Assembly (NCBI RefSeq): GCF_001436295.1
Contig: NZ_AYYY01000025.1
Location: 62,001-126,000, forward strand
Source: Paucilactobacillus vaccinostercus DSM 20634
GTDB lineage: Bacteria; Bacillota; Bacilli; Lactobacillales; Lactobacillaceae
Length of the DNA stretch: 64,000 nucleotides
Direction of reading: 5' to 3'
How positions within the stretch are numbered: the first letter of the stretch is position 1; every line of letters begins with the position of its first letter. A model generated the notes under the pieces. That model was not told the DNA's origin and ran no database searches. It was given only the letters and a program-made list of their open reading frames with translations. The translations under genes were made by a program, and so were the position numbers. Shown here piece after piece: positions 26,865-38,000 of the stretch.

Positions 26865-28163
26865 TTAATCGTGAATAAACCCAATATACTCTCGCTTCAT
26901 TGTTAACCCATTCAATTGGCGAATTACATCTAACGCAATTTGCACGACAATCAGCAAACTCGTTCCACCTAACCCAATTGATTGGCTTAAGTTCCAAACG
27001 TCACTTGCTAACAACGGAATCAACGAGATGAATCCAAGAAAGACGGAACCAACCGTACTTAACCGCATTAATAATCCGGCAACGAACTTTTGTGTCCCCT
27101 TTCCAGGCCAAACACCCGGAATATAACTTCCTTGTTTCTGCAAGTTCTCTGACAGTTTTTCAGGATTAACCTGAACAAACGCGTAGAAGAATGTAAACAG
27201 AACAATTAACAGGATATACAACGATGTACCAGGGATGGTTTGCATATTAAATATGTTCGTCATTATCTGATACCAACTATCACCACTGTGATTTTGTTGA
27301 AAGGCCATCAAGATTGTCTGCGGCGTTGAAACAAATGATCCAGCAAAGATCACGGGAATCACACCAGAAACATTAATCTTTAATGGTAAATAACTACTTT
27401 CCGGAGCGCTAGTTGTGCGACGTGTGTATTGAATTGGAAGACGACGCTCAGCTTGTTGTACCCAAGTAACAAAAGTCACAATTATCAAGAGTGCAACGAC
27501 CACAACGGCGATGAATGCAATACCGATCCAGAGATCGTTTCCTGAAGCTCCAACGATCTGATCTTGCCAAAGTTGCTTAATCCCACTTGGCATTTGAGCA
27601 ATGATTCCGGCAAAAATCAGCATTGAAACACCATTACCTAACCCACGTTCGGTAATCATATCACCCATCCACGTTGCAAGCATCGTTCCAGCTGTCAGAA
27701 TCAAACCAATCATCAGATAGGTCTTAATTCCTGGATTATTAACTAATTTCAATGTACTTAAGGCATTAAAGCCAGCCGTAATCCCAATTGACTGAATAAA
27801 CCCAAGAACAATTGTTAACCAACGGGTCGCTTGATTTAGCTTCCGTCGACCAACGTCCCCCTGCTTACTCCACTCAACAAACTTTGGAACAATATCCATT
27901 TGCAACAGTTGAACCACAATTTGGGCTGTGATGTACGGCGAAACCCCCATTGCAAACAATGAGTAGTTCTCTAACCCGCCACCACTAAACGTGTTCAAAA
28001 TGGATGCCAATCCAGTTGACGCAACTTCCTGAAGGGCCGCTGCGTTAATTCCTGGAACGGTGATATATGCACCAAGTCGGTACACAATCAAGACAAACAA
28101 GGTAAACAGAATCTTTTTACGGATTTCTGATACCTTGAGTCCATTTTTGATAGTTGTGAACAT
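26865..28163 (-). CDS. secY: protein translocase subunit SecY
   Basis: The channel-forming subunit of the Sec translocon, 432 residues with ten membrane helices. Conserved parts include YRLGAYITVPGI near the N-terminus, the plug-region FSGGGLENYSLFAMGVSPYI, and RRLPIQYTRR in the cytoplasmic loop. ATG overlaps the rplO stop as TAATG, so translation is coupled. Confidence 0.98.
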   Translation of the reverse strand: MFTTIKNGLKVSEIRKKILFTLFVLIVYRLGAYITVPGINAAALQEVASTGLASILNTFSGGGLENYSLFAMGVSPYITAQIVVQLLQMDIVPKFVEWSKQGDVGRRKLNQATRWLTIVLGFIQSIGITAGFNALSTLKLVNNPGIKTYLMIGLILTAGTMLATWMGDMITERGLGNGVSMLIFAGIIAQMPSGIKQLWQDQIVGASGNDLWIGIAFIAVVVVALLIIVTFVTWVQQAERRLPIQYTRRTTSAPESSYLPLKINVSGVIPVIFAGSFVSTPQTILMAFQQNHSGDSWYQIMTNIFNMQTIPGTSLYILLIVLFTFFYAFVQVNPEKLSENLQKQGSYIPGVWPGKGTQKFVAGLLMRLSTVGSVFLGFISLIPLLASDVWNLSQSIGLGGTSLLIVVQIALDVIRQLNGLTMKREYIGFIHD

Positions 28164-28597
28164 TAAATCACCTCAGTTTTACCACCTGCGGCCTCAATTG
28201 CTGAAACAGCAGAAGCAGAAAACTTGCTTGCTTTAACTGTCAACTTTTTAGTCAATTGACCGTTACCAAGAATCTTGATACCGCTCTTTTCGTTTTTCAC
28301 AACACCATTTTCGATTAAGAATGCTGGTGTTACTTCAGTACCATCATCAAATTGGTTTAAAGTTGTCAAATTAACAATTGCGTATTCTTTACGGTTGATG
28401 TTAGTAAAGCCACGCTTTGGAATCCGACGATACAATGGCATTTGGCCACCTTCAAAGCCTACACGTGTTTTGCCACGAGCCTTTTGACCTTTTTGTCCAC
28501 GACCAGATGTCTTACCGTTACCGGATGAAGTACCACGTCCGACACGATTACGAACACCACGTGAGCCTTCAGCTGGTGTTAATTCATGTAACTTCAT
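28163..28597 (-). CDS. rplO: 50S ribosomal protein L15
   Basis: L15 of 144 residues with a Gly/Arg-rich N-terminal arm ([22 protein letters not shown]) threading into 23S rRNA, stated here as a region near residues 20-45, and a globular C-terminal domain. Coupled to secY by a one-base overlap. Confidence 0.98.
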   Translation of the reverse strand: MKLHELTPAEGSRGVRNRVGRGTSSGNGKTSGRGQKGQKARGKTRVGFEGGQMPLYRRIPKRGFTNINRKEYAIVNLTTLNQFDDGTEVTPAFLIENGVVKNEKSGIKILGNGQLTKKLTVKASKFSASAVSAIEAAGGKTEVI

Positions 28598-28628
28598 TTA
28601 GGGTTGCACCTCCTTGGTTGATATTTTA

Positions 28629-28811
28629 TTACTTAACTTCTTCAATAGTAACTAAGTGAGCAACCTTAAAGATTGCACCACGAGTTGCTTCATTATCTGG
28701 TTTAATCACTGAACTGTTAATCTTACCAAGGCCAAGTGCCTTAACAATAGCACGTTGGGCAGGAAGACGGTGAGCAGCGCTGTGAATTAAAGTGATTTTA
28801 ACTTGTGCCAT
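28629..28811 (-). CDS. rpmD: 50S ribosomal protein L30
   Basis: A 60-residue L30 starting [17 protein letters not shown] and containing the [10 protein letters not shown] element. Lies 12 bases after rpsE in the spc order. Confidence 0.97.
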   Translation of the reverse strand: MAQVKITLIHSAAHRLPAQRAIVKALGLGKINSSVIKPDNEATRGAIFKVAHLVTIEEVK

Positions 28812-28823
28812 GAGACTGTCCTC

Positions 28824-29327
28824 CTATTTAGATAAGTGTTCGAGTGAAACACCACGTAATGCTGAGACTTCTTCTGCACTCTTCAATGCTTTCAAACCTT
28901 CAAAGGTTGCACGAACAACATTGACAGGAGTGTTTGAGCCAAGACGTTTTGAAGTAACATCGGCAACACCGGCAAGTTCCATGACGGAACGAACAGCGCC
29001 ACCAGCAGCAACTCCAGAACCTTCAACGGCTGGCTTCAGCAAGATACGTCCACCACCATATACACCGATTACTTGGTGTGGCAATGTTGTACCAACGATT
29101 GGCACTTCGATCAGGTTCTTTTTAGCAGCTTCAACGGCCTTACGGATTGCTTCTGGGACTTCTTGAGCTTTACCAGTACCAAAACCAACGTGGCCCTTCT
29201 TATCACCAACGATAACTAAAGCAGCAAAACGAAGACGACGACCACCCTTAACAACCTTTGTAATCCGGTTGATAGCGACAACGTTATCTTCAAGATCTAA
29301 TTTTGATGGGTCAATAAATGATGCCAT
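28824..29327 (-). CDS. rpsE: 30S ribosomal protein S5
   Basis: S5 of 167 residues: N-terminal double-stranded RNA-binding fold ([19 protein letters not shown]) and C-terminal domain. It contributes to translational accuracy. The loop [10 protein letters not shown], where spectinomycin-resistance changes occur, looks wild type. Confidence 0.98.
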   Translation of the reverse strand: MASFIDPSKLDLEDNVVAINRITKVVKGGRRLRFAALVIVGDKKGHVGFGTGKAQEVPEAIRKAVEAAKKNLIEVPIVGTTLPHQVIGVYGGGRILLKPAVEGSGVAAGGAVRSVMELAGVADVTSKRLGSNTPVNVVRATFEGLKALKSAEEVSALRGVSLEHLSK

Positions 29328-29349
29328 TACGGGTTATTCCTCCTTTTCT

Positions 29350-29703
29350 CTAGAATTTAAGTCCATTTTCACGTGCAGCTTCAGCTAAAGCTTGTACACG
29401 ACCATGGTACAAGTAACCGCCACGATCAAAGACAACTTCGCTAACGTTCTTTTCTGAACCGCGCTTAGCAATTAGTTCTCCGACTTTGGTTGCTTGTTCT
29501 GTTTTATTTCCACTAACTTCTTTATCAATTGTGGAGGCACTTGCGAGCGTCACACCCGCTACGTCATCAATTAATTGAGCGTAGATGTTTTTATTTGAAC
29601 GATACACACTTAAGCGTGGGCGCTCCGCAGTACCAGAAATTTTACCACGAACGCGTGCATGACGACGTTGGCGGGTTTGATTCTTGTCTGGTTTCGAAAT
29701 CAC
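29350..29703 (-). CDS. rplR: 50S ribosomal protein L18
   Basis: L18 binds 5S rRNA. The frame is open from a GTG at 29712, but the AGAGGTGA element overlaps that codon; GTG at 29703 lies at normal spacing and gives 117 residues beginning [21 protein letters not shown], written here as the first 21 minus the last. The C-terminal [19 protein letters not shown] is canonical. Confidence 0.95.
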   Translation of the reverse strand: MISKPDKNQTRQRRHARVRGKISGTAERPRLSVYRSNKNIYAQLIDDVAGVTLASASTIDKEVSGNKTEQATKVGELIAKRGSEKNVSEVVFDRGGYLYHGRVQALAEAARENGLKF

Positions 29704-29737
29704 AATTGTCACCTCTTTAAATTTTTTCTAGTTAAGA

Positions 29738-30274
29738 CTACTTACCAGTCTTACCTTCCTTACGACGAACATATTCATCAACGTAACGAATACCTTTACC
29801 TTTGTATGGTTCTGGTGAACGTACGGCACGAACTTCAGCGGCAAAATCGCCAACTGCTTGTTTGCTAATTCCGTTGATCTTGATTGTTGTGTTATCAGGA
29901 ACTTCAAGTGTTAAACCTTCTGGAGTTTCGAACTCAACTGGATGTGAGTAACCAACTGCCAAAATTAACTTAGTTCCCTTTAATTGAACACGGTAACCAA
30001 CACCGACAAGCTTAAGTGTTTTGCTGAAACCATTTGTAACACCTTCAACCATGTTGTTGAAGTTAGCACGAGTAGTTCCGTGTAAAGCACGGGTCTTGTT
30101 GTTGTCGTCAGGACGATCGAATTTAACTTCGTTGCCTTCAACAGTCATTGAAATAACTGGAGAAACTGTCCGTGTCAATGAACCCTTAGGGCCTTTAACT
30201 GTAACATCATCACCATCGCGTGAAACTTCAACGCCAGCTGGCAATTCAACTACTTTATAACCAATACGACTCAA
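29738..30274 (-). CDS. rplF: 50S ribosomal protein L6
   Basis: L6 of 178 residues with two similar domains, ending [20 protein letters not shown]. The upstream GTG at 30283 overlaps the GGAGG element, while TTG at 30274 is eight bases after it and gives the standard MSRIG start, so TTG is the likely initiator. Confidence 0.95.
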   Translation of the reverse strand: MSRIGYKVVELPAGVEVSRDGDDVTVKGPKGSLTRTVSPVISMTVEGNEVKFDRPDDNNKTRALHGTTRANFNNMVEGVTNGFSKTLKLVGVGYRVQLKGTKLILAVGYSHPVEFETPEGLTLEVPDNTTIKINGISKQAVGDFAAEVRAVRSPEPYKGKGIRYVDEYVRRKEGKTGK

Positions 30275-30303
30275 TATGTGCACCTCCTAACTACTTTAAA
30301 ATA

Positions 30304-30702
30304 TTACCAAACGTAAGCGAGTACTTCGCCGCCGATTTTCTTTGCACGAGCTTCTTTATCAGTCACAACACCTTGTGATGTTGAGATGATAGCAATACCA
30401 AGGCCATTAAGAACCTTTGGAACAGCATCAGCCTTAACGTATGAACGAAGACCTGGCTTCGAGATACGCTTAAGTCCTGAAATAACACGTTCGTTGTCCT
30501 TACCATACTTCAAGAACACACGAATGATGCCTTGCTTATCATCATCGATATATTCAACATCGCGAACGAAACCTTCATTTTTCAAGATTTCTGCGATGTC
30601 TTTCAAAATTTTTGATGCAGGTACTTCGAGGGAATCGTGACGAACCATGTTGGCGTTACGAATCCGAGTCAAAAAGTCTGCAATTGGATCACTCATAGAC
30701 AT
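30304..30702 (-). CDS. rpsH: 30S ribosomal protein S8
   Basis: S8 of 132 residues, an early-binding 16S protein that in many bacteria also represses the spc operon. [14 protein letters not shown] and [13 protein letters not shown] are conserved. The ATG at 30702 (ten bases after GGAGG) and the second Met at 30696 are both possible starts. Confidence 0.97.
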   Translation of the reverse strand: MSMSDPIADFLTRIRNANMVRHDSLEVPASKILKDIAEILKNEGFVRDVEYIDDDKQGIIRVFLKYGKDNERVISGLKRISKPGLRSYVKADAVPKVLNGLGIAIISTSQGVVTDKEARAKKIGGEVLAYVW

Positions 30703-30732
30703 CGATGTTTATCCTCCTTTGTGTCGGTTTGT

Positions 30733-30918
30733 TTACCAGCTGGCCTTCTTCATGCCAGGAATTTGACCCTTATGTGCGAGTTCGCGTAAGCAAATCCGGC
30801 ATAGGTGGAACTTTTGATAAACAGAGTGCGGACGTCCACAACGTTCACAACGTGTATATGCTTGTGTTGAATACTTAGCTGGACGCTTGTTTTTAGCAAT
30901 TTGTGATTTTTTAGCCAA
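30733..30918 (-). CDS. rpsN: 30S ribosomal protein S14 type Z (zinc-binding)
   Basis: A 61-residue zinc-type S14 with ligands Cys24, Cys27, Cys40 and Cys43 and the [13 protein letters not shown]-terminus. Its position between rplE and rpsH is canonical. Zinc-independent paralogues, if any, are outside the window. Confidence 0.97.
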   Translation of the reverse strand: MAKKSQIAKNKRPAKYSTQAYTRCERCGRPHSVYQKFHLCRICLRELAHKGQIPGMKKASW

Positions 30919-30936
30919 AGCGTGGAACCTCCTTAT

Positions 30937-31479
30937 TTATTTAGCAAATGGCATTCCTAATTGTGCCAATAGTTCACGTGATTCTTCATCAGATTGGGCA
31001 GTCGTTACAATAACAATGTCTAATCCACGAACACGGTTAACATTATCGTAATCAATTTCAGGGAAGATTAATTGTTCACGTACACCCAATGTGTAGTTAC
31101 CACGGCCATCGAAAGCTTTTTTGCTAACACCATGGAAGTCACGAACACGGGGAAGTGAAACATTAATCAACTTATCCAAGAAGTCATACATCCGTTCGCC
31201 ACGGAGTGTAACCTTGGCACCGATTGACATTCCCTCACGAAGACGGAAGCCAGCGATTGATTTCTTAGCCTTTGTAACTAAAGGCTTTTGACCTGAAATT
31301 AATTGAAGTTCTGCAACAGCTTCATCCAAGTTCTTGGCATTTGTGGTGGCATCACCAACACCCATGTTAAGAACGATCTTGTCGACCTTTGGTGCTTGCA
31401 TTACAGAAGTATAGTTAAACTTTTCGATTAATGAAGGTGTAATTTCATTAACGTACTTTTCCTTTAGACGGTTTACCAT
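30937..31479 (-). CDS. rplE: 50S ribosomal protein L5
   Basis: L5 of 180 residues, binding 5S rRNA and the P-site tRNA elbow. Conserved [31 protein letters not shown] and LGMPFAK end are present. Located 28 bases after rplX. Confidence 0.98.
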   Translation of the reverse strand: MVNRLKEKYVNEITPSLIEKFNYTSVMQAPKVDKIVLNMGVGDATTNAKNLDEAVAELQLISGQKPLVTKAKKSIAGFRLREGMSIGAKVTLRGERMYDFLDKLINVSLPRVRDFHGVSKKAFDGRGNYTLGVREQLIFPEIDYDNVNRVRGLDIVIVTTAQSDEESRELLAQLGMPFAK

Positions 31480-31507
31480 GAAATATTTTTCCTCCTTCCT
31501 TTAGAGA

Positions 31508-31816
31508 TTAGTCAATCGTTTTGCCAGATTTCTTGGCAACGCGAACCTTTTTGCCATCAACAACCTTAAATCCAACGCGGGTTGGTTCGTTTGTTGAAGG
31601 ATCGATTAACATAACATTTGAAGCTTGAATTGGCGCTTCAGTATCAATGACACCACCCTGTGGGTAAGCATTACTTGGCTTTTGGTGTTTTTTGATCATA
31701 TTTACGCCTTCGACAATCACGCGGTTTTCCTTAGCAAAGGTTGTTTTGATAGTGCCTTCTTTGCCTTTGTCCTTACCACTGATTACTCGAACTTTGTCAC
31801 CAGATTTTACGAACAT
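31508..31816 (-). CDS. rplX: 50S ribosomal protein L24
   Basis: L24, an assembly-initiating KOW-domain protein: [21 protein letters not shown]. The frame is open from a GTG at 31828 that overlaps the GGAGG site; ATG at 31816 gives 102 residues, the usual length. Confidence 0.96.
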   Translation of the reverse strand: MFVKSGDKVRVISGKDKGKEGTIKTTFAKENRVIVEGVNMIKKHQKPSNAYPQGGVIDTEAPIQASNVMLIDPSTNEPTRVGFKVVDGKKVRVAKKSGKTID

Positions 31817-31849
31817 GTTGATGTGCACCTCCTTATTAAATAGATGAAA

Positions 31850-32218
31850 TTACAGAACTTCTGGAGCTAATGAGACAATCTTCATGAAATCGTCATCACG
31901 TAGTTCACGAGCGATAGGTCCAAAAATACGTGTGCCTTGTGGGCTCTTGTCATCCTTAATAAGTACAGCTGCGTTTTCATCAAACTTGATGTATGAACCA
32001 TCGTTACGACGAAGTCCAGCTTTAGTCCGGACAACGACAGCCTTAACGACGTCACCCTTTTTGACAACGCCACCTGGTGTTGCTTGTTTTACAGTAGCAA
32101 CAATAATGTCACCAATATTACCAGTCTTTACTCGTGAGCCACCCAAAATCTTGATTACCAAAATTTCGCGGGCACCTGAGTTATCAGCGACTTTCAACCG
32201 ACTTTCTTGTTGAATCAC
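31850..32218 (-). CDS. rplN: 50S ribosomal protein L14
   Basis: L14 of 122 residues with a GTG start at 32218 after AGGAGG. The [16 protein letters not shown] start and [12 protein letters not shown] end are canonical. It forms part of the inter-subunit bridge and the L19 contact. Confidence 0.98.
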   Translation of the reverse strand: MIQQESRLKVADNSGAREILVIKILGGSRVKTGNIGDIIVATVKQATPGGVVKKGDVVKAVVVRTKAGLRRNDGSYIKFDENAAVLIKDDKSPQGTRIFGPIARELRDDDFMKIVSLAPEVL

Positions 32219-32272
32219 GGTTAATGTCCTCCTTCCATCTTCAAATCAGAATACGAATTTAAAAGTGATGAT

Positions 32273-32539
32273 TTAGATAATAACAGCTTTTTCAACAATT
32301 GAAAGTAGACGGAAACGTTTCTTGGCAGACAATGGACGAGTTTCCATGATTTGCACTAAATCGCCGGTCTTAGCTTCGTTATTTTCATCATGCGCATAAT
32401 ATTTCTTTGAGTACTTAACTCGTTTGCCATAAATAGGGGCGTTCTTGTAAGTATCAACTTGAACAGTAATTGTCTTGTCCATCTTATCTGAAACAACGCG
32501 ACCTTGGTATACCTTACGAGCATTGCGTTCTTCACTCAT
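32273..32539 (-). CDS. rpsQ: 30S ribosomal protein S17
   Basis: An 88-residue OB-fold S17: [19 protein letters not shown] and [15 protein letters not shown]. Follows rpmC by 23 bases. Confidence 0.97.
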   Translation of the reverse strand: MSEERNARKVYQGRVVSDKMDKTITVQVDTYKNAPIYGKRVKYSKKYYAHDENNEAKTGDLVQIMETRPLSAKKRFRLLSIVEKAVII

Positions 32540-32562
32540 GCGTTAATCCTCCTTTTCGTATT

Positions 32563-32769
32563 CTATTTGTTAATTTCTTGTTGACGAAGAACTGTCTTCA
32601 CCCGTGCAATGTCTTTACGTACTTGTGTAAGACTTGCAGTGTTTTCAAGTTGGCCAGTAGCCAGTTGGAAACGTAAGTTAAACAATTGATCTTTCAATTC
32701 TTTTTCTTTATTAAGAATTTCAGCAGTGGTTAATCCGTTCAATTCCTGAACAAAATCTTTACTTTTCAT
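32563..32769 (-). CDS. rpmC: 50S ribosomal protein L29
   Basis: L29, a two-helix protein at the tunnel exit. A GTG at 32781 opens the frame, but ATG at 32769, seven bases after AGGTGGG, gives 68 residues starting [10 protein letters not shown] and is preferred. It overlaps the end of rplP by 11 bases. Confidence 0.95.
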   Translation of the reverse strand: MKSKDFVQELNGLTTAEILNKEKELKDQLFNLRFQLATGQLENTASLTQVRKDIARVKTVLRQQEINK

Positions 32770-33193
32770 CTGATTGCCCACCTACTTCCTCACGTTTTAC
32801 GATCTTGCAACGTACTGGTAATTTGTGGCTGGCAAGACGTAGTGCTTCGCGAGCGACTTCTTCTGAAACGCCCCCTACTTCAAACATTACCTTACCGCGC
32901 TTAACAGGTGCTACCCAACCTTCGGGAGTACCTTTCCCATTACCCATTCGAACACCAACACCTTTTCCGGTGTATGATTTGTGAGGGAAAATCTTGATCC
33001 AAACTTTCCCACCACGCTTCATGTAACGGTTCATGGCAATACGTGCAGCTTCGATTTGACGGTTTGTAATCCAGCTGGAGTCCAATGCTTGAAGACCATA
33101 GTCGCCAAAGCTAACGAACTTGCCGCCTTTAGCTTCACCACGCATGTGTCCACGATGTACACGACGAAACTTAACTCGTTTTGGTACTAGCAT
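32759..33193 (-). CDS. rplP: 50S ribosomal protein L16
   Basis: L16 of 144 residues: [19 protein letters not shown] start and [17 protein letters not shown]. It sits near the A site and organises it. Only two bases separate it from rpsC. Confidence 0.98.
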   Translation of the reverse strand: MLVPKRVKFRRVHRGHMRGEAKGGKFVSFGDYGLQALDSSWITNRQIEAARIAMNRYMKRGGKVWIKIFPHKSYTGKGVGVRMGNGKGTPEGWVAPVKRGKVMFEVGGVSEEVAREALRLASHKLPVRCKIVKREEVGGQSDEK

Positions 33194-33195
33194 GT

Positions 33196-33864
33196 TTATT
33201 TCCCTCCTTGCTCGTTAGCGCGTTTTGCGCCTTTCTTTTCTGGGAGAATCTCTCCACGATAAATCCATGTTTTAACACCCAAAGCACCATAAGTAGTACG
33301 GGCTTCATCCCATGAATAATCAATATCTGCACGAAGTGTGTGCAGAGGAACTGTACCATCTGAATATGATTCAACACGTGACATGTCGGCACCATTCAAA
33401 CGTCCAGCAACTTGCGTCTTGATACCTTTGGCACCAGAACGCATTGCACGTTGCATTGCGCCACGCATTGCACGACGGAAAGCTACACGAGCTTCAAGTT
33501 GACGTGCGATGCTTTCGCCTACAAGGTGTGCATCTAAGTCAGGCTTTTTGATTTCCACAATGTTAATGTGAACACGCTTGCCTGTTAATTTGTTTAATTC
33601 TTTACGCAGTGCTTCAACTTCTGAACCACCCTTACCAATAACCATTCCTGGCTTGGCAGTGTGAATTGAAACGTTAACGCGATTTGCGGCACGTTCAATT
33701 TCAACGGTCGATACAGAGGCATCAGCAAGTCGTTTTGAAATATATTTACGGATCCGTAAATCTTCGTTCAAGAACTTAGCAAAATCTTTTTCAGCATACC
33801 ATTTTGCTTGCCAATCGCGAATGACACCAACACGGAATCCTGTTGGATTAATCTTTTGACCCAC
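33196..33864 (-). CDS. rpsC: 30S ribosomal protein S3
   Basis: S3 of 222 residues with a GTG start ([13 protein letters not shown]). The KH domain contains [15 protein letters not shown], and the S3-C domain contains [16 protein letters not shown]. It forms the mRNA entry site. The C-terminal basic tail is usual. Confidence 0.98.
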   Translation of the reverse strand: MGQKINPTGFRVGVIRDWQAKWYAEKDFAKFLNEDLRIRKYISKRLADASVSTVEIERAANRVNVSIHTAKPGMVIGKGGSEVEALRKELNKLTGKRVHINIVEIKKPDLDAHLVGESIARQLEARVAFRRAMRGAMQRAMRSGAKGIKTQVAGRLNGADMSRVESYSDGTVPLHTLRADIDYSWDEARTTYGALGVKTWIYRGEILPEKKGAKRANEQGGK

Positions 33865-33876
33865 TTGTTATTCCTC

Positions 33877-34224
33877 CTACTTTTCTGATACAACCACTGT
33901 AATGTGACTTGTCCGCTTATTAATTGGTGAAGCTGAACCCTTTGCACGGGGACGGAAACGCTTGAGCGTTGGTCCTTCGTTAGCAAAAGTTTCGCTTACG
34001 TACAATGATTCGCGATCCAAATCAAAATTATTTTCAGCGTTTGCAACAGCAGATTTTAAAACTTTTTCAACATCTGAAGCTGCACCACGAGGGGTGAACT
34101 TAAGAATTGCTAATGCTTCGACAACATTTTTGCCGCGAATCGCATCAAGTACCATACGGACTTTACGAGCTGAAACACGAACAGTTTTAGCGGTTGCCTT
34201 AGCTGATGTAATTTGTTCTGCCAT
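33877..34224 (-). CDS. rplV: 50S ribosomal protein L22
   Basis: L22 of 115 residues, whose beta hairpin reaches the exit tunnel. The tunnel-loop region [17 protein letters not shown] has no visible insertion or deletion of the type linked to macrolide resistance. Confidence 0.98.
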   Translation of the reverse strand: MAEQITSAKATAKTVRVSARKVRMVLDAIRGKNVVEALAILKFTPRGAASDVEKVLKSAVANAENNFDLDRESLYVSETFANEGPTLKRFRPRAKGSASPINKRTSHITVVVSEK

Positions 34225-34237
34225 AATTCACCCTCCT

Positions 34238-34516
34238 TTATTTACCAGTTTTTTTATCGTCAGTTCCATGACCATGGAACGTACGGGTTGGTACAAATTC
34301 GCCAAGCTTATGTCCTACCATGTCTTCTTGAACGTACACTGGTACGTGCTTACGACCATCATAAACAGCGAATGTGTAACCGATAAAACTAGGGAAAATG
34401 GTTGAACGACGTGACCATGTTTTAATCACAGTTTTCTTTTCTGAATCAGCTTGTGCTTCGACCTTCTTCAAAAGATGAGCATCTGCGAAAGGTCCCTTTT
34501 TCAAACTACGACCCAT
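34238..34516 (-). CDS. rpsS: 30S ribosomal protein S19
   Basis: S19 of 92 residues: [20 protein letters not shown] and [17 protein letters not shown]. Normal position between rplB and rplV. Confidence 0.98.
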   Translation of the reverse strand: MGRSLKKGPFADAHLLKKVEAQADSEKKTVIKTWSRRSTIFPSFIGYTFAVYDGRKHVPVYVQEDMVGHKLGEFVPTRTFHGHGTDDKKTGK

Positions 34517-34552
34517 TATGTTACCTCCTCTCGGATTCTACCTATTAACTAA

Positions 34553-35398
34553 TTAGCGAGTGTGTGGACCACGTTTACGACCACGTACAATAAATTTGCT
34601 TGAACGAGCCTTGTGTGAACGAGTCTTCTTACCAACAGTCTTCTTACCCCATGGAGAAAGAGGAGATGGTAGACCGACTGGAGCTTTACCTTCACCACCA
34701 CCATGAGGGTGATCGTTAGGGTTCATAACTGATCCACGAACGTGTGGGCGTTGACCTGAATAACGTTTCCGGCCAGCCTTACCAACATTGATCAATTCAT
34801 GTTGTTCGTTACCAACAGTACCGATAGTAGCACGGCAAGTTGCAAGAACCATCCGAACTTCACCAGAAGCCAAACGTACTAAGACGTACTTGTCTTCCTT
34901 ACCAAGGATTTGAGCTGAGGCCCCAGCTGAACGAGCTAATTGGCCACCCTTACCTGGTTTTAATTCAATGTTGTGAACGATAGTACCAACAGGGATGTTC
35001 TTAAGAGGTAATGCGTTACCTACTTTGATATCAGCATCAGGTCCTGATTGTACTTCTGTTCCAACTTTTAAGCCCTTAGGTGCAATGATATATGACTTAA
35101 TACCATCAGCATAAACAAGCAATGCAATGTTTGCTGTACGGTTTGGATCATATTCAATTGCCTTAACAGTTGCTGGAACATCGTCTTTGATACGTTTAAA
35201 GTCAATAACACGGTATTGACGCTTTGTACCACCGCCACGGTGACGAACAGTGATATGTCCGTAACTGTTACGGCCGGCAGTCTTACTTAATGGTGCTAAT
35301 AATGACTTTTCAGGAGTTGTTTTAGTAATCTCTTCAAAGTCAGAACCAGTCATATTACGACGACCGTTAGTGGTTGGTTTGTATTTCCGAATTCCCAC
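34553..35398 (-). CDS. rplB: 50S ribosomal protein L2
   Basis: L2 of 281 residues with a GTG start. The peptidyl-transferase-related region [17 protein letters not shown] is intact and the GRKRGPHTR tail is near-canonical. One of the primary 23S-binding proteins. Confidence 0.98.
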   Translation of the reverse strand: MGIRKYKPTTNGRRNMTGSDFEEITKTTPEKSLLAPLSKTAGRNSYGHITVRHRGGGTKRQYRVIDFKRIKDDVPATVKAIEYDPNRTANIALLVYADGIKSYIIAPKGLKVGTEVQSGPDADIKVGNALPLKNIPVGTIVHNIELKPGKGGQLARSAGASAQILGKEDKYVLVRLASGEVRMVLATCRATIGTVGNEQHELINVGKAGRKRYSGQRPHVRGSVMNPNDHPHGGGEGKAPVGLPSPLSPWGKKTVGKKTRSHKARSSKFIVRGRKRGPHTR

Positions 35399-35425
35399 TT
35401 TATTTTCCTCCTATTCTAGATTTAA

Positions 35426-35713
35426 TTATTCTTCGTTGAATAACTTAATTTCTTTAGAATCGGCAGATAAAGTAACAATAGCCTTACGACGCTTCTTAGT
35501 GTAGCCTTCGTAACGACCTTGACGCTTTAACTTACCCTTCACGTTCATAATGTTAACTTTAACTACTTTTACATCGAAGATTTCTTCAATGGCTTTTTTG
35601 ACCTGAGTCTTGGTAGCTCGTACATCAACATCAAATGCATAGCGCTTGTCATCCATGAATGCCATTGTTGCTTCAGTGACAACTGGACGTAAAATAATAT
35701 CGCGTGCTTCCAT
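35426..35713 (-). CDS. rplW: 50S ribosomal protein L23
   Basis: L23 of 95 residues at the exit tunnel, where trigger factor and SRP dock. The start codon overlaps the rplD stop (TAATG). The sequence [17 protein letters not shown] is typical. Confidence 0.97.
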   Translation of the reverse strand: MEARDIILRPVVTEATMAFMDDKRYAFDVDVRATKTQVKKAIEEIFDVKVVKVNIMNVKGKLKRQGRYEGYTKKRRKAIVTLSADSKEIKLFNEE

Positions 35714-36339
35714 TATGCGAGCACCTCCTCTACTTGAGAAAGAGCCGATTGAGTAATTACTAACTTGTCGTTATTAACTACATCTAAAATGTTAACATTT
35801 TGTGCGTCGGTAACCGTAACGTTAGCAAGGTTACGAGCAGATAATGCAGCATTTTCGTTTTCTTTATCAAGAACTAATAAAGTCTTTTCTGCAACGTTCA
35901 AGCTGTTAAGAACTGCTGAGAATTCCTTTGTCTTTGGTGTTTCAAAGCTAAGTGCATCAACAACAACGAATTTATCGTCGGCCACTTTTTGTGACAATGC
36001 TGACTTGATAGCTAATTGGCGAACCTTACGAGGTAAGCTGAAGTTGTATGAACGTGGAGTAGGTCCGAAGACGATACCACCGCCACGCCATTGTGGTGAA
36101 CGGATAGAACCTTGACGAGCACGACCAGTACCCTTTTGACGCCATGGCTTCTTTCCACCACCGCGAACAGCACTACGGTTCTTAACGGCATGTGTACCTT
36201 GACGTAAAGAAGCACGTTGACGCAAAATTGCATCAAACATCGCGTGTTCGTTTGGTTCGATACCAAAGACATCAGCATTTAAATCAACTGTGCCGTTTTG
36301 GCTTCCATCTTGTTTATATAATGCAACGCTTGTTGTCAT
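35713..36339 (-). CDS. rplD: 50S ribosomal protein L4
   Basis: L4 of 208 residues with the tunnel-reaching loop [19 protein letters not shown]. In several bacteria L4 also represses its own operon. The loop shows no obvious macrolide-resistance change. Coupled to rplW. Confidence 0.98.
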   Translation of the reverse strand: MTTSVALYKQDGSQNGTVDLNADVFGIEPNEHAMFDAILRQRASLRQGTHAVKNRSAVRGGGKKPWRQKGTGRARQGSIRSPQWRGGGIVFGPTPRSYNFSLPRKVRQLAIKSALSQKVADDKFVVVDALSFETPKTKEFSAVLNSLNVAEKTLLVLDKENENAALSARNLANVTVTDAQNVNILDVVNNDKLVITQSALSQVEEVLA

Positions 36340-36357
36340 TATCTAGTTCCTCCCTTC

Positions 36358-37023
36358 TTATTGTTTGTTTTTTTGCTTGCTAAGAGTTTTCTTAGTGTTT
36401 GCTTTTACTGAGTTTTGAATTGTAACGAATGACTTGTTAGCACCCGGAACGTTACCCTTGATAAGCAATACATTGTTTTCAGTATCAACGCGAACAATCT
36501 TAAGGTTTTGCATTGTCCGAGTATTACCACCCATGCGGCCAGGCAATTTCTTACCCTTGAACACACGGTTAATGATTGCGCCAAGTGAACCAGGACGACG
36601 ATGGTAACGAGAACCGTGAGCCATAGGTCCACGACGTTGACCGTCTTTATGGATATTACCCTGATATCCGTGTCCTTTTGTTGTTCCTGTGACGTCGACA
36701 GCTTCACCAGCTGCAAAAAGATCAGCCTTGATTTCATCGCCGACTTTCACGTCGTCTCCTAACTGCGCATCTCTAATTTCACTGATGAAGCGCTTAGGAG
36801 TAGTATTTGCTTTTGCTACATGACCTTGTTCGGGTTTGTTGCTGAGCACTTCACGCTTGTCATCGAAGCCGAGTTGAACGGCGTTGTAACCGTCGTTTTC
36901 AACGTTCTTAACTTGTAAGACAACGTTAGGAGTTACATCAACTACAGTAACTGGCACCAATTCACCTGATTCAGTGAATACTTGTGTCATCCCTACTTTT
37001 TTACCTAAGATTCCTTTGGTCAT
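36358..37023 (-). CDS. rplC: 50S ribosomal protein L3
   Basis: L3 of 221 residues: [16 protein letters not shown] start, [19 protein letters not shown] and GRMGGNTRT. The C-terminus has a lysine-rich extension ([15 protein letters not shown]) slightly longer than in many relatives. Confidence 0.98.
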   Translation of the reverse strand: MTKGILGKKVGMTQVFTESGELVPVTVVDVTPNVVLQVKNVENDGYNAVQLGFDDKREVLSNKPEQGHVAKANTTPKRFISEIRDAQLGDDVKVGDEIKADLFAAGEAVDVTGTTKGHGYQGNIHKDGQRRGPMAHGSRYHRRPGSLGAIINRVFKGKKLPGRMGGNTRTMQNLKIVRVDTENNVLLIKGNVPGANKSFVTIQNSVKANTKKTLSKQKNKQ

Positions 37024-37057
37024 GAGTACACCTCCAATATGTTGTAATAATTATTTA

Positions 37058-37366
37058 TTAAAGCTTAATTTCAATGTCGACACCACTTGGCAAGTCAAGT
37101 TTCATTAATGAATCAACTGTCTTTGGTGTTGGGTCGATGATATCGATCAAACGCTTGTGTGTCCGCATTTCGAATTGTTCACGTGAATCCTTGTGCTTAT
37201 GTGGTGAACGAAGCACCGTGTACAAGGTACGTTCCGTTGGTAACGGAATTGGACCTGAAATTGAGGCACCAGTACGCTTAGCAGTCTCAACAATCTTGTC
37301 AGCAGACTGATCTAAGATGCGGTGCTCGTAGGCCTTCAAACGAATACGAATTTTTTGTTTTGCCAT
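37058..37366 (-). CDS. rpsJ: 30S ribosomal protein S10
   Basis: S10 (NusE) of 102 residues, also a transcription antitermination partner of Nus[21 protein letters not shown] is canonical. First gene of the S10-spc-alpha block, behind a 160-base leader. Confidence 0.98.
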   Translation of the reverse strand: MAKQKIRIRLKAYEHRILDQSADKIVETAKRTGASISGPIPLPTERTLYTVLRSPHKHKDSREQFEMRTHKRLIDIIDPTPKTVDSLMKLDLPSGVDIEIKL

Positions 37367-37530
37367 TATGTTCCCTCCTTCGTCAATATTTTAAATTTGA
37401 CTAGCTCCGTGAAAATTACCGCCACATCCTGTGGCAAAGCGGCCGGGTGTGTCGCAACCTCTCACATCAACGCTGATTTACTCAAGCCCACCCAGGGCAC
37501 GGCTGTACCCTACCGAAAAGCTCAAGCACC
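37367..37530 (-). ncRNA. structured leader of the S10 operon
   Basis: The 5' UTR of rpsJ is GC-rich compared with the DNA upstream of the promoter. It contains hairpins such as GCCACA/TGTGGC (37421-37435) and GCCC/GGGC nearer the 5' end. A role in ribosomal-protein feedback is inferred; I cannot match it to a named family. Confidence 0.4.
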
Positions 37531-37535
37531 TATAT

Positions 37536-37564
37536 ATATTACTAGAAAGTTCCTACAATGACAA
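37536..37564 (-). promoter_or_regulatory. promoter of the S10-spc-alpha operon
   Basis: On the minus strand TTGTCA (37559-37564) and TAATAT (37536-37541) with a 17-base spacer, about 170 bases before rpsJ. Confidence 0.75.
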
Positions 37565-37922
37565 GGGTTTTTGGCATTTAATTTATTTTTTCCAAAAATA
37601 GCCGTCTCAAAATTTGCCAACTAAATTCTGAACTTCTCATAAAAATTTATTTTTATTAATTTTTCTATTTAAAATTGTATTTTAATGCTCTTCATCAGCA
37701 CTAAATGAATATTTTTCTGCCTATTTTCATTCATCGCTCTTCTTTTTAACGGTTAAACGCCGATCAAGCCACTCATCACTACCGATTCCTTGAATTTCAA
37801 TTAATTGCTTTCTTCTATTTATATCCATGAAATGGCAATTCAGTTGATTTGCAGCGGTCATTGTTTCTTTCAAAATAATTACTGCCTAATATCATACTAA
37901 AAATGATATTTTAAAAAAAGGC
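37565..37922. other. AT-rich gap between the S10 promoter and the binding-protein gene
   Basis: About 360 bases of AT-rich DNA. It holds a 33-codon minus-strand reading frame (37727-37828) starting MDINRRKQLIEIQG and ending KKKSDE, without a good ribosome binding site. It also holds an inverted repeat AATATCAT/ATGATATT (37888-37910) close to the next promoter. The small frame may be a remnant or chance. Confidence 0.35.
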
Positions 37923-37951
37923 TTGTTATTAATTCAAATAAATGGTTTAAT
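37923..37951 (+). promoter_or_regulatory. candidate promoter of the binding-protein gene
   Basis: TTGTTA (37923-37928) and TTTAAT (37946-37951) separated by 17 bases. Confidence 0.5.
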
Positions 37952-38000
37952 ATGTAAAAAATAACAAAATAAATGTATATATATTCAAGGAGCTTTGATT

